Origin: Rhizophagus sp. LPA8_4_AMF
Taxonomy: Eukaryota; Glomeromycota; Glomeromycetes; Glomerales; Glomeraceae
DNA length: 48,125 nucleotides
Direction: 5' to 3'
Assembly: GCA_021464525.1 (NCBI GenBank)
Contig: JADRCO010000146.1
Location: 1-48,125, forward strand
Shown here in pieces: positions 33,069 to 44,480 of this stretch. The translations under genes were made by a program, and so were the position numbers. Positions within the stretch are counted from its first letter, which is position 1; every line of letters begins with the position of its first letter. A model generated the notes under the pieces. The model worked only from the letters and a program-made list of their open reading frames with translations. It made no database searches and was not told the origin of the DNA.

Positions 33069-33506
33069 CTCATTTAAAAATTCATCCGGGAATTTTTGTG
33101 AATTAAATAAACACTTCAAAGCAATATTTGTATCTGATTTTCTTACCGATTCTTTTTTAACCAAGTAATCATAACTTAATGGACATCTTTCCATTTTGTT
33201 GAATATACGGTAGCAAATCCACCTTTATCTATTTCTGTAATATCCTCAAATTGATCGTATAAACATTATATCATTGTAAGAATGAATTTTTAACTGCATT
33301 TCTTGAATTGAATCATCAATTATTTCGTTCCCACTTGTACAATTTAAAATAGATTTTTTTTAAGATAATCTATTTGACGATTTGCACCATCTTTTATACA
33401 CATATTTTTCACCACAATTTTCACAATATTTGTCTTGAAGAACTATGGTATAATCTTTTGTATCTGGATTTTGAGATATTCCATATACTTCAGAGTCTTT
33501 ACGTAT
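33069..33506 (-). pseudogene. kinase-family N-terminal exon, decayed copy 2
   Basis: Read on the minus strand from a TAG acceptor at 33507, the sequence gives IRKDSEVYGISQNPDTKDY, then C-E-N-C-G-E-K-Y (a C-x-x-C pair), then TSGNEIIDDSIQEMQLKI. After a frame change come DKGGFATVYSTKWKD and IALKCLFNSQ, ending at a GTATGA donor. In Rhizophagus this order is the hallmark of a very large tyrosine-kinase-like family. A Cys-rich segment and the TSGN/IQ module precede the glycine-rich loop (G-x-G-x-F-x-x-V-like) and the VALK lysine. Stops and frameshifts interrupt it, and no exons for the catalytic lobe follow to the left, so this is a dead N-terminal fragment. Confidence 0.65.
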
Positions 33507-33581
33507 CTATTATAAAAAAAAAAATTATAATATTTATCTGTTATTATTATGTACTATAATACGAAAATTATTTCAAAAATC

Positions 33582-33980
33582 TCATAACCCATTTAGAAGA
33601 GATTCATTAGTAATATTTTGCGAATTACATAAGCGTTTTAAAGCAACTTTTTTATTCTGACCTTCTTGTATATACTGTACAAGTTCAATATTGTCATAAT
33701 ACAATGGACCATCCTTCCATATTTCTGTAGCAAAACCAACATTCCCCATTTCTTTAATATCGTCAAAACTGATTATATGGTATCCATTCCAATTAGTATA
33801 ATTATTAATTTTCAATTGGATCTCTTGAATAAAATTATCGATCATCCCATTTCCACTAGTCCAATTTGCAAAAAATTTTTTAAAATCATTTACACTACAT
33901 AGTTTACACCATTCATTTACATAATATCCATCCAGATAGGCTTGCCACATTCTTTACATTTTCCAAAATCGTCTCGTGAT
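33582..33980 (-). pseudogene. kinase-family N-terminal exon, decayed copy 1
   Basis: An open stretch of 122 codons on the minus strand (33950-33582) carries WCKLCSVNDFKKFFANWTSG, then GMIDNFIQEIQLKINN. A worn glycine loop (GNVGFATEIWKDG) and KKVALKRLCNSQNI follow. A C-x-x-C pair (KECGK) lies just upstream in another frame, near 33975. The layout equals copy 2 beside it, so the pair arose by tandem duplication. The usual exon end, LNE plus a GT donor, is changed to LNGL and a stop. No catalytic-lobe exons are present. If translated it would be a small protein with only the N-terminal module, but pseudogene is more likely. Confidence 0.65.
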
Positions 33981-35099
33981 AACATTATTATTGAAAGAAA
34001 ATATTAAAGAAACGAAACACCAAAAAAATTGTGTAAGTTGTATGTCAATGATTATTTAGGCCCCTAGTAGCGTCGGGATTATTTAAATAATTTTTTCAAA
34101 TATAAAAAATGTAAACATATTTTAGTATCGGAAATTCGCATATTATTGTGGCGCAGTCAATTTGCGCTAAATTTCTCACATAATGAACATTTTGTTATGC
34201 TACCCGCTTAAATATAAATAATTTTATTATCTTTAAGACAATCTTTTTGTATGACATTATTAAATTGCTAAAATTAAATAGACCTCAAAATTTGTATAAT
34301 ACAAGTAAAATTTAAATAAATCTAATTATCAGTTAGAGAATATTTTCCTCCTATATGACTTTTCCTATTATATGATGAGGTAACTTAGAAAGGTTGGTCC
34401 CAGAAGAGCTAGGTAAGTTGAGACGGTAATGAAAACAGCAGTAATCCCAGTAGAAATGAACTTATTACTTTAGTTGCTTCTTGGTGTGGAACACGTCACG
34501 TTTTCTTAATAGTTGGGACAATCGGGTTCAGTACGTATCAGTTATTGCATGTACACAAAATTTCTGCTAAGACATAAATAAGAGATTTTCTATCAATCCT
34601 ACCGTATTGTAATTCTTCCATTGTTACATTTTGTCGGCTTTTTCACTTGTTAGTTATAGTCTAAGTGTCACTATTATAAATTATATAATGGATGCGAATA
34701 GACTAAACTCCAACTTAAATTCGTATAAATATCTCAGAACTTTTAAATACTTTTGTATTGTTATCATCATTGACACCAATATGAATGAAAGTTGAGAGTC
34801 TTAACTAATATAAAACGTGTTAATGAATAATTAGATAATCTGATTTCTACTTATTCAAACTTTCAGAAATACTTACCATATTCGTGTTCAACATTTTTTG
34901 CCTGATCGTCAATTTTTTCATCGTTCAATAGATTCAGAGCTCTGCAGCTATTTTTCATTTTGTTAAATATAATCCATTTTATTAATAAATTATGCTCCCT
35001 TCAGAGTAAGAAATAAGTTACCAAATGTTACAATTATGCATATTTTACCTTATCTAATAATTTTGTCCAGAGATATGTTCAAATAAATTAATAAATCAA
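33981..35099. other. intergenic, no gene seen
   Basis: Nothing supported on either strand. A purine-rich stretch with GGTTGGTCCCAGAAGAGC lies near 34393-34410. The right end grades into the first loose units of the minisatellite. Confidence 0.35.
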
Positions 35100-38000
35100 A
35101 CAATCCACGTATTTCCAAAATCCAAATATTTATTCATTCATCCAGCAATAAAAAATTCATGTTAATAGAAATTACAATAATGACAAATAAACAAATAAAA
35201 ATCAAACCATATCCTAGAATATATTTGAGCTTTAAAATAAATTATCTAGAGTTATTCAACATTCATTTGATGTCCAAAATAATTATTTGATTGTTATATT
35301 TATCCAAGCCAAATTTAACTTTATAATATTAATTATCCATTGTTCTTCCATATATTTACGTCACATGAAATCTATTAATCAATCTTCCAACACATTACTA
35401 TCTTCACACTTTCCATATTATCCAAATAACAATAATATTTTATATTTATCCAGTAATAAAAAATACAATTAGTGAAATACCTTATTAATAAAAAAAAATA
35501 AATAAATAAAATAAATAAATCAAACCACATCCTAGAAATACTAAATCTTTAATTTATCCATTATATACTTATGTTAACTTAGCGGCAAATAAAATTAAAC
35601 TATACCCGCATAGGATACTATATCTTCAAATAAATCTACAATGAATATATTTCGAATATATCCTGGTTGAAAATCATATAGTCATCGCTTATCCAGAATT
35701 ATTATAATAGCTTCCTTTTATATTATTCATTTATTATTAACTTCTGCATAATTTTTTTTTCCAGCAATAAACTAAATATATCAGAAAAATATTTCAAATC
35801 CAAGATAAATAATCTTTTACTTAAACTCTAATTCAACAATAACTAAATAGACCACCACATGTAATTAAAATGCTTTGCTATATCCATATTATTACATTTC
35901 TCTTTTCAAGCAATTGTATTTAATGTCCAGTAGTAAAAAGTTCAAATTAGTAAAGAATCGCATTAATAAAAAAAAATAAGCAAATAAAAAAAAATCAAAC
36001 CATATCCTATATTAAAATTTTTAATTTATCCAACAAGATTATTCAAATTATCTCTATAAACCATCCAATAATTAATATATAGTATTTATAAATTCATTGC
36101 CTTCCACGTTAGTATTACATATCCATTGTTTTCCATATAATTTTCATTTGTTCAACAATAAAAAAAAGGTTAATGTGAGTAAAATACTATGAAATAACAG
36201 AGAAATATAAACAAATAAAAATCAAACCATATCCAAAGCATTTAAGTTTTATATTATCAAATCAATTATCAAGTAACTCCAATATATTAATAATATTAAC
36301 TAATTATTAAATTTTCTTCCATTGTACTTGTATTATTATCATCTATTATACTCCACTACTAATAATTAATCTTTCCAGCATTATATAATTAATCTTCTCC
36401 AGTAACATAAATTAATATTTTCCAGTATCATATAATTAATTTTAATCTTCCAGTATCATCTGTTATTCTCTACTACCAATAATTAATTTTAGTTTAGCGT
36501 CCAAATTGTCCAAATTTTTATATAATTTATTTATCCATTGTCTTTTCACATGTTTTTATTCAGTATCCAGATAAAGAAAATATGTTAGTAAATTACATAA
36601 TAAGAAATGACCACAAGTGAATTTTAAAAGTCAAACCATATCCAAGATTATTTCATCAAATGATTTTGTCTAGTAACATATTATATCTATTTTATTTATG
36701 TTTTTCAATATATAATTTTCAATTATCAACTCTAGAAAAATAAACGAAAATAAAAACAAATTAATAAAATATTGCACTAATAAAAAAAACATGTAAATGA
36801 AGTCAAACCATATCCAAAGATTTAATTCTTTATAATCAATCCAAATAAATATATCTTAGAAACTATTACTATTAACTCTGACTACAACTAATAAATATAT
36901 TAATTTCTATGTCTATATCAACTCTAGGAAAAAAACATGTTAGTAAAATGTTGCATTAATAAAAAAAACGAGCAATAAAAGTCAAACTTAATCCAAACCA
37001 TAATATCCATATCTCAATTATCAACTCTAGAAAAAGAAAAGAAAATAAAACATGTTAATAAAATATTGTACTAATAAAAAAAACATGCAAATGAAGTCAA
37101 ACCATATCCAAGGATTTAATTCTTTATAACCAATCCAAATAAATATATCTTTAAAACTATTATTATTAACTCTGACTACAACTAATAAATATATTAATTT
37201 CTATGTCTATATCAACTCTAGGAAAAAAACATGTTAGTAAAATGTTGCATTAATAAAAAAAACGAGCAATAAAAGTCAAACTTAATCCAAACCATAATAT
37301 CCATATCTCAATTATCAACTCTAGAAAAAGAAAAGAAAATAAAACATGTTAATAAAATATTGTACTAATAAAAAAAACATGCAAATGAAGTCAAACCATA
37401 TCCAAGGATTTAATTCTTTATAACCAATCCAAATAAATATATCTTTAAAACTATTATTATTAACTCTGACTACAACTAATAAATATATTAATTTCTATGT
37501 CTATATCAACTCTAGGAAAAAAACATGTTAGTAAAATGTTGCATTAATAAAAAAAACGAGCAATAAAAGTCAAACTTAATCCAAACCATAATATCCATAT
37601 CTCAATTATCAACTCTAGAAAAAGAAAAGAAAATAAAACATGTTAATAAAATATTGTACTAATAAAAAAAACATGCAAATGAAGTCAAACCATATCCAAG
37701 GATTTAATTCTTTATAACCAATCCAAATGAATAAATCTTTGAAACTATTATTGTCAATTCTGACTATATCTAATGTAAATATATTAATTTCGATGTTTGT
37801 ATCAACTCTAGAAAAAAACATGTTAGTAAAATGTTGCATTAATAAAAAAAAAGTGAAATAAAGTCAAACCATATCCAAACCATATCCAAGTATCTCAACT
37901 ATCAACTCTAGAAATAAAGAAAAGAAAAACATATTAGTAAATTATTGTCCTATTAAAAAAAACGTGCAACAGAGTCAAACCATATCCAAGGATTTATCTT

Positions 38001-39235
38001 TTCTCAATTTTCAACTCTAGAAATGAAAAAAAGAAAAACGTTGGTAAAAATATTGTACTATAAAAAAAAATGCAATAAAGCCAAACCATATTCAAATCAT
38101 ATCCAATTATCCCAATTATCAACTCTAAAAAAAAAAGCCATATTAGTAAAATATTGTCTATTAAAAAAACGTGCAATAGAGTCAAACCATATATAAGGAT
38201 TTCTCTTTCTCAATTATCAACTCTAGAAATAAAATAAAAAAAAAACATGTTAGTAAAATATTATACTATAAAGAAAAGTGCAATAAAGTCAAACCATAAT
38301 ATCCAAACCATATCCAAGTATCTCAATTATCAACTCTAGAAAAGAAAAGAAAATAAATACATGTTAATAAATACTGTACTGATGAAAAAAAAAAGCATGC
38401 AAATGAAGTCAAACCATATCCAAGGATTTAATTCTTTATAACCAATTCAAATAAAATATGTAAAAATATATCTTTAAACTATTATTATCAATTCTGACTA
38501 TATCTAATGTAAATATATTAATTTCTATGTTTATATCAACTCTAGAAAAATGACATGTTAGTAAAATGGTGCATTAATAAAAAAAGAGTGAAATAAAGTC
38601 AAATTTAATCCAAACCATTATATTTTATCTCAATTATCAACTCTAGAAAAAAAAACATGTTAGTAAAATATCGTGCTATTAAAAAAAAACATGCAAATGA
38701 AGTCAAACCATATCCAAGATTTATCTTTTCTCAATTATCAACTAGAAATAAAAAAAGAAAAACATGTTAGTAAAATATTGTACTATATAAAAAAGCGGAA
38801 TGAAGTAAAATCATATTCAAACCATATCTAAATATCTCAATTATTAACTCTAGAAAAAGAAAATGAAAAACATATTAGTAAAATATTGTACTATAAAAAA
38901 AGTGCAATAAAGTTAGCCCATATCTAAACCATATCCAAGTATCTCAATATCAACTCTAAATAAAAAAAAAGAGTAACATGTTAGTAAAATATACTAATAA
39001 AAAAACGCGCAATTAGTGTCAAACCATATCCAAGGATTTATTTTATCTCAATTATTAACTCTAGAAAAAAAAAACAAAAAACATGTCAGTAAAATGTTGT
39101 ACTAATAAAAAACATATAATAAGGTCAAACCATATTCAAGGATTTATCTTTTCTCAATCAATTATCAACTCTAGAAAAAGAAAAGAAAAACTTATTAGTA
39201 TGAAGTACTATTAAAAATGTGCAAATAGAGTCAAC
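35100..39235. repeat. 4-kb minisatellite array
   Basis: About two dozen degenerate copies share the order TCAAACCATATCCAAG, then AATTATCAACTCTAGAAA, then AAACATGTTAGTAAAATATT, then an A-rich segment with GCAA(A/T). From about 36.6 kb unit lengths cluster near 100-115 bases. To the left (35.1-36.6 kb) units are longer and looser and include ATCAAACCATATCCTAG and AATAAACAAATAAAAATC. Copies to the right of 37.73 kb are shorter and vary by small indels. It contains no supported gene; the minus-strand readings at 37615-37839 and 37994-38185 are repeat translations. Confidence 0.9.
36870..37728. repeat. 294-base higher-order repeat, perfect copies
   Basis: Within the minisatellite, sequence repeats exactly with a period of 294 bases over 36870-37728 (about 2.9 copies; for example GAAAATAAAACATG at 37041, 37335 and 37629). 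I compared the copies base by base and found no difference. Each 294-base unit contains two to three basic units. The flanking copies on both sides are diverged, so amplification is recent. Confidence 0.9.
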
Positions 39236-39660
39236 CCATTTTGTGGACAGTTCTGAGTAAGCGAATGGCTATATTTCGTACAGAAAATAGAAAATTATTA
39301 TTACGTTTTTGGTGAAATAGAAAATTTGAGTTAATTCTGCATCTTTGGATTTTTTTCTTTCTACTATCAACAGAGAGTAAAAAGCAAGACTCTGCCATGA
39401 ACGTTGAATAGCCCAACGAGTTTTTAGCATATCTAGAGCTTCAGTTAAAAGATGTGAAAAGATGAGGTTGGAGTAAAACGAGTAAGACAAGTAAGACGAA
39501 AGAAGACGAAAGAGCAAACGAGAGCGAAAGAAGACGTTAGAAGACGTGAAAAGGCGTGAGAGAAAACAAGAGAGGAAGTGAAGATGATTTGAAATGACTA
39601 CATATGGATCCTTGTAATACCAAACATATCTTAGAGCAATCCACGGAGTTATTTTTGATC
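39236..39660. other. intergenic with a purine-rich tract
   Basis: From about 39465 to 39585 the + strand is almost pure purine, with repeated AAGACG/GAAAGAAGACG motifs. A minus-strand reading at 39269-39517 (TEALDMLKTRWAIQRSW...) matches no family I recognise. Confidence 0.35.
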
Positions 39661-39960
39661 TTAATCACGCATCAACTGCTTTTCAGATTCTTCTGGATCT
39701 TTATGAAAGTGTTTTACATGTTGCTTGCCTTGTACCTCTATAGCAAATCCATACTGTGGATAGTAAATATTGAGTTCTAGTCCTCGAGGTATTTTCGAGA
39801 AATCTGGTCGGCGGATCCTGGAAGGTGAGCCAAGAATGTCAGTTATGACTTCGCAACATAAATTTTCATGTTTATTTAAGGACCGAAAAAAGGAGAAAAG
39901 AAAGTCGAGAGTGATAGAGAGAAAAAGACTGTTATTATATAGAATTTTTATCCATAACAT
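39661..39960 (-). pseudogene. fragment of a nuclease-fold (PD-(D/E)XK/Vsr-like) protein
   Basis: A minus-strand reading of 99 codons ends at a stop at 39661. The last 60 residues read ..ILGSPSRIRRPDF.., then GLELNIYYPQYGFAIEVQGK, then QHVKHFHKDPEE. The L-E-L-x-x-Y-x-x-x-x-x-x-A-I-E-x-Q-G-x-Q-H signature is that of restriction-endonuclease-like proteins related to Vsr and DUF559-type nucleases, a family common in Rhizophagus genomes. The acidic residue usually seen in LELD is an asparagine here (LELN). The frame stops right after EKQLMRD, where the family continues with a further conserved segment, so this is a fragment. The first 40 residues are hydrophobic and doubtful. Confidence 0.45.
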
Positions 39961-40698
39961 TCTACATAATTGTCGCGTCAGAATGTTATACGTGTTATAA
40001 TATGAATGACACGACTAAGATTGAGTCATAATACTTACATTGATGAAATTTGAAATTACTAATATATAACATACCACAAGCACATATTTAATTTCCTATT
40101 TAATAAATGTTACTGATGAGTGATTGTATCTTGCTTTTAATTCCGTGGGAAACACTCCGATAAATTATTTTTTATTCTAAAAATACTCGGACATGTGATC
40201 AATTTTCTAGAAGTTGATAGATATATTTCAGTAAAAAAAATCTCGTTAGATAAAAAAGAAAGAAATCGCGAGAAAAAAGTTACTTAAAGAAATATAAATT
40301 TTGGAATCTGCTGTTTACATCCAAATTGCAATTTATAATTATGACTATGAATAAATTTCTCTTTTGTTAAATTTAATTGAAAGAAAAAAGATTTCTAAGT
40401 TCAAATTTTAATTATAATATGAATCAACCTAAAAAATGTTTTCTAAATTATTTATAAAAATGTCTAATAATATGTAATAATAAAGATTTATGTGCCAGCC
40501 GACGTGTTTGACATTACTTTTGGTACTTTATATCTTTTAAGAAATGATTTGAATATTGGTGATATAAATTCATGACATATTATTAACCCTTCTCTGATTG
40601 TAAATTTACTGTATGTGTAATAAATAATTTACAATATAATTACTTTTATTTTCATTTTTATAAATGTGAATTCATAATTAGTAGGTAAAAATGATAAA
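39961..40698. other. intergenic with a subfamily B flank block
   Basis: No gene. GTGCCAGCCGACGTGTT (40493-40509) followed by ACTTTTGG recurs as GTGCCAGCCGACATGTT at 47634-47650 upstream of the 48062 gene, with a weaker echo near 43841. It is a shared part of the subfamily B intergenic unit. Confidence 0.45.
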
Positions 40699-40708
40699 TT
40701 ATATAAGG
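40699..40708 (+). promoter_or_regulatory. TATA box of the broken 40759 copy
   Basis: TTATATAAGG, intact, only 60 bases before the ATG; the leader is shortened. Confidence 0.5.
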
Positions 40709-40758
40709 TTTGACCATATACTCTCGTTTCTTTCGTTAACATTAAAATTATAAAAAAA

Positions 40759-41417
40759 ATGAACAATAATAAACTTTTATCAAAGTTATCAGAAGATTTA
40801 CTCGAGATTTTAAATGATGAAGAATATAATGATATAATCATTGAAGTTGGCAATGACCCTTATTGTAAAAAATTTTCGTGCTTATATGGTTATTTACGTT
40901 ATCGCCCTTCTTGCGAAGAATTTTGACAACTAATTATTAAAAAAAAATGACGCAATTTTAACACATAAAATTAATATCAAACATTTCTCCTAAAATATTT
41001 CAAATTATTTTATCTGTAGATAATAAAGAATTAAATTTTAAACATTGTTGTAAATTATAATATTTCTAATTTTAAAATTTATTTTTTAATTTAGGTATAT
41101 TATGGTGGAAAGATTTCTTTAAATGATTATGACAGTTTGAAAATGATTCATTTTCAGGACTTCAAAAATATTGTACTGATTTAATGACAAGGGAACCATA
41201 TATTAAGTTATTGAAATCACAAATTTCTCCAATTTTTGAGAAATTTTGATCACGCTTATCAAAAATTATAGTAACCAAGTAATAAATCAAAACCTTATAT
41301 GACTAGAGAAATTAAATTAAAAACCGTTGATTCAAAAATTATTACATCTCAACATGCTGGATTAATCTCAAAATGGATTGTGTGATTAGATATCACGGAC
41401 AAGTTAATTTCTGCAAC
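40759..41417 (+). pseudogene. broken BTB-BACK-TLDc copy without TLDc
   Basis: Exon 1 begins ATGAACAATAATAAACTTTT and reads NKLLSKLSEDLLEILNDEEY and IIEVGNDPY before frameshifts set in near 40863. The intron acceptor and the TATATTATGGTGGAAAG segment are still visible near 41095-41110. Exon 2 has lost most of BACK: the TTTGAAAATGATTCATTTTC segment joins directly to the start, with a large deletion before it. A linker piece (ATGACTAGAGAAATTAAATT) and the CAACATGCTGGATTAATCTC helix segment remain to about 41417. The TLDc core is absent. Its wording (TREIKL, TSQHAGL) is subfamily B. Confidence 0.88.
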
Positions 41418-41834
41418 ATAATTAGTTCATCAAATACGCCTTAGTATTTATTATATCCAGAATGTTTCTTTGAAAGTAGGGCGAAAAAGAACGAACTATA
41501 TGAAATACTTTACATTCTTCTATGATAAATATGACTTTCAGATTTTCTAAATGACTTTTCATATATAGAATTTTTTATAATAATTGCCACTGAAAATGCT
41601 CTATATAGCAAATTTGATGAATTTTATCTCGCGAATGTACATCACGAGATGCGCAAAGTAATAATTTGAATTTAAATGAAAATAACAAAATAGTTTAGTA
41701 AAGGAAATTTTAAAAGATACAGTAAACAATAAAAAGTAAAAATTTATTCAAAATGATTAATATAAAACAAAGCTTTCTTCTATTATTAATAAAAACTGAT
41801 ATTTAGTATTGTTAGTATATATCAACAAAAATAA
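41418..41834. other. intergenic, no gene seen
   Basis: AT-rich. The right half shares the subfamily B upstream flank (AAAGATACAGTAAACAATAA, also found downstream of the 41998 gene near 43600). Confidence 0.35.
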
Positions 41835-41925
41835 ATGATCTGCAGTTGGACAAATTCCATTTGGACATTTTTGTTTAACACCAAACATTAACGTTGCACA
41901 GAATATTGTGGCCAATTATATAAGG
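41835..41925 (+). promoter_or_regulatory. ATGATCTGCAG block and TATA box of the 41998 gene
   Basis: ATGATCTGCAG (41835-41845) is followed by TTGGACAAATTCCATTT. AACGTTGCACAGAAT and TTATATAAGG (41916-41925) come next, 82 bases before the ATG. The ATGATCTGCAG block recurs at 45141 and 47912 before the next two genes and replaces the CACGTG box of subfamily A. Confidence 0.55.
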
Positions 41926-41997
41926 GTTGAACAATTACAAAATTGGGTTAATTTTTTTTTGTTATTAAACGTTAACGTTAAAATAAAAATATAAAAA

Positions 41998-43499
41998 ATG
42001 GAGGATGATAACAAACTTTTACCAAATTTATCACAAAATTTACTCGAAATTTTAAATGATGAAGATTATTATGACTTAACCATTGAAGTTGGTAATGACC
42101 CTTATGTAAAAGTCTTTCATGCTCACATGGTTATTTTACATTATCGTTCTCCTTACTTGCGAAGAATTTTGTCAACTAATAAAAAGAAAAATAACGGAAA
42201 TTTGACACATATCAAATTATCAAATATTTCACCTGAAATTTTTCAAATAATTTTAAGGTATTAAGGAATTAAATATAAACAAAACTCACTAATAATATTT
42301 TTAATTTCAACAATTTTTTTTTTTTCATTAGGTATATTTATGGAGGGAAGCTTTCTTTAAATGAATATGATAATTCAGATATAATTAAGGTCTTAGTTGC
42401 TGCTAGCGAACTTAGTCTTCAGGAATTAGTTACATATTTACAATTCTTTTTGGTCAAAAATAAAACAAGCTGGATGGAGAAAAATTTTAATTTCGTTTAT
42501 CAAACAAGTTTTGAAAATAATTCATTCTCAGAACTTCAAAAATACTGCACCGATTTATTATCTAAAGAACCGGATAAGATATTCAAATCGCCTGATTTCT
42601 CTTCAATTCCGGAAAAACTTTTGATTTCAATCATCCAAAATGATAATCTTCAAACGAGCGAAGTTCAAATTTGGGAACACGTACTTAAATGGGGACTTTC
42701 TCAAAATCCTGAGCTTCCTTCTGAAATCACAAACTTTTCAAAAGATGATTTTAATATTTTAAAAAATAGCTTACAACAATGTATTCCTTTTATTAGATTT
42801 TATAATTTAACTTCTAAAGAATTTGTTGACAAAGTATTTCCTCATAGAGAACTTTTACCTGAAGAATTATGTACAGATTTATTAAAAACTTTTTTAACTC
42901 TTTCGAATCCCGATAGTAAGCCAATTAATAAATCAAGACCTCGTATGACCAGAGAAATTAAATCAATAACTGTTGACTCAAAAATCATCACATCTCAACA
43001 TTCTGAATTAATTTTAAAGTGGGTCAATAGATTAAGAACTACGGACAAGTTGACTTCTTCATATGAATTTAGATTACTATTTCGTGCATCTCGTGATGGT
43101 CATTCGCGAGATAAATTTCATGAGATTTGTAATAATCAATTCCACACTATAGTGCTTGCTAAAGTGAAAGGTAGTAACGAAATTCTTGGAGGATATAATC
43201 CAACTGAATGGAAATCAGATAAAAGTTACAGCACTACTAAACGTAGTTTTGTATTTTCCTTTAACAATGAAAGAATTGATGATTATATTTTAAGTCGTGT
43301 AATGTATGAAAACTTTGCTGTCTACAATAGTTCTAGACATGGTCCATTATTTGGCGTAAGCGATCTTATTATATGGGACTCAAACAATAGGAATTATTGT
43401 ATAAAATCCTCTTATGAAAAATCGATTAGAAATAATGAAGACTATTTTAATATAGAAGAATGTGAAGTATTCAAATTTGTTGAAATTTGCTCTTACTAA
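41998..43499 (+). CDS. BTB-BACK-TLDc protein, intact (subfamily B)
   Basis: Exons 41998-42257 and 42332-43499 (intron 74 bases, GTATTA...ATTAG) encode 475 residues. The N-terminus is MEDDNKLLPNLSQ. BTB, BACK (WMEKNF; IWEHVLKWG) and TLDc (LLFRASRDG, GGYNP) are complete. The TLDc signature GPSFG is GPLFG, and the loop after it reads DLIIWDSNNRNYC. The C-terminus is remodelled: FKFVEICSY replaces the usual FQIVRD, through sequence change rather than a simple read-through. TEWKSDKSYSTTKRSF resembles the loop of the 15547 and 30474 genes. Frame and splice sites are clean. Confidence 0.93.
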
Positions 43500-44037
43500 G
43501 TCATAATATTTGATAAGCTAATTATGTTGCAAATAGATAATTTATTTGTTATTTTTACTCAGATAGTTTAGTTAAAATCATTAAAGAAAGTTTGAAACGA
43601 TACAGATAACAGCAAAAAGTAAATATTTGTCCGAAATGATTAACACAACATGAATGTTTTCTCTATTAATTAGAACTGAGTATAATGAACCTTCCGGTTT
43701 AATGATTTTTTCGTTCGTTATATTAAGTATTAATTATACTGTTTACTATTTTATTAAAAAAATTTTATTAATAATTCACCAATAAAAATTTATCTAAAAA
43801 ATAATAATAAAACATGTTTTTATAATACCACAATATTTGCCAACCGATGTGTGAAATTCGGTCAAAGATTAATAAATTAAATTTCGTAATGCATTAGAAA
43901 TTGCGTGTCAGCAAACTCAACAAACGTGTTTATTCAATACTTTTGGTAATAATTAGTTATTACTATTGTAATTTGTATGTATATGCAAATATAATATTAT
44001 TGTTTCGGCGTTGCTAAAACTCACCTCACTCCCATTC
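43500..44037. other. subfamily B downstream flank
   Basis: No gene. Shows weak copies of the subfamily B 3' block (GCCAACCGATGTGTGAAATT then CGGTCAAAGATTAATAA near 43841-43877) and TACTTTTGGTAATAATTAG near 43939. Confidence 0.4.
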
Positions 44038-44085
44038 GGTTAATATTAACCTTATTAAGTATAAAAATTCCGGTTAATATTAATC
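44038..44085. repeat. two copies of a GGTTAATATTAACC palindrome
   Basis: GGTTAATATTAACC (44038-44051) is a perfect 14-base palindrome. It recurs 34 bases later as GGTTAATATTAATC (44072-44085), both followed by TTA(T/C)TAA. It could be a small foldback remnant or a binding site; the function is unknown. Confidence 0.4.
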
Positions 44086-44214
44086 TTACTAAAATATGCA
44101 TATAAATTTGTTAATTATTATTTTAAAGTTTAAGTGTTATTTATTACATTATCAAAAGAAAAAAATTAAATAACGTCTCATTCTAATCTGTGTCTTGTGA
44201 CAAAGTATGTTAAT

Positions 44215-44480
44215 TTTACGCCACTCTCTTTTACCATAACCCTGAATAATTCCTTTTTTAAATGCTGATTCACTATGCCACACACCCTTACCTAATCCTA
44301 AATGACACCTTTTTCAACATTAATTCACTATGTCACATTCCTTTACCCTAACTCTAAATAACGACCACCAAAGTGGTATGAATTTGAGGATGATGGCCTT
44401 TTCAACATTAATTTACTATACAACACTCCCTTATTTCAACTCTAGATAACTCTTTTTTACTATACTTCATTCCCTTACCA
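44215..44480. repeat. imperfect tandem repeat, units of about 65 bases
   Basis: Four loose units share TTACCATAACCCTGAATAA, ACATTAATTCACTATG(C/T)CAC and CCCTTACC-type segments (around 44230, 44290, 44340 and 44400-44470). The third and fourth units are separated by a unique insert (about 44362-44398). No gene. Confidence 0.45.

Noticed and set aside
36870-37728. CRISPR-like regular repeats
   Set aside because: Units of 294 bases without unique spacers in a fungal genome; a minisatellite explains them.
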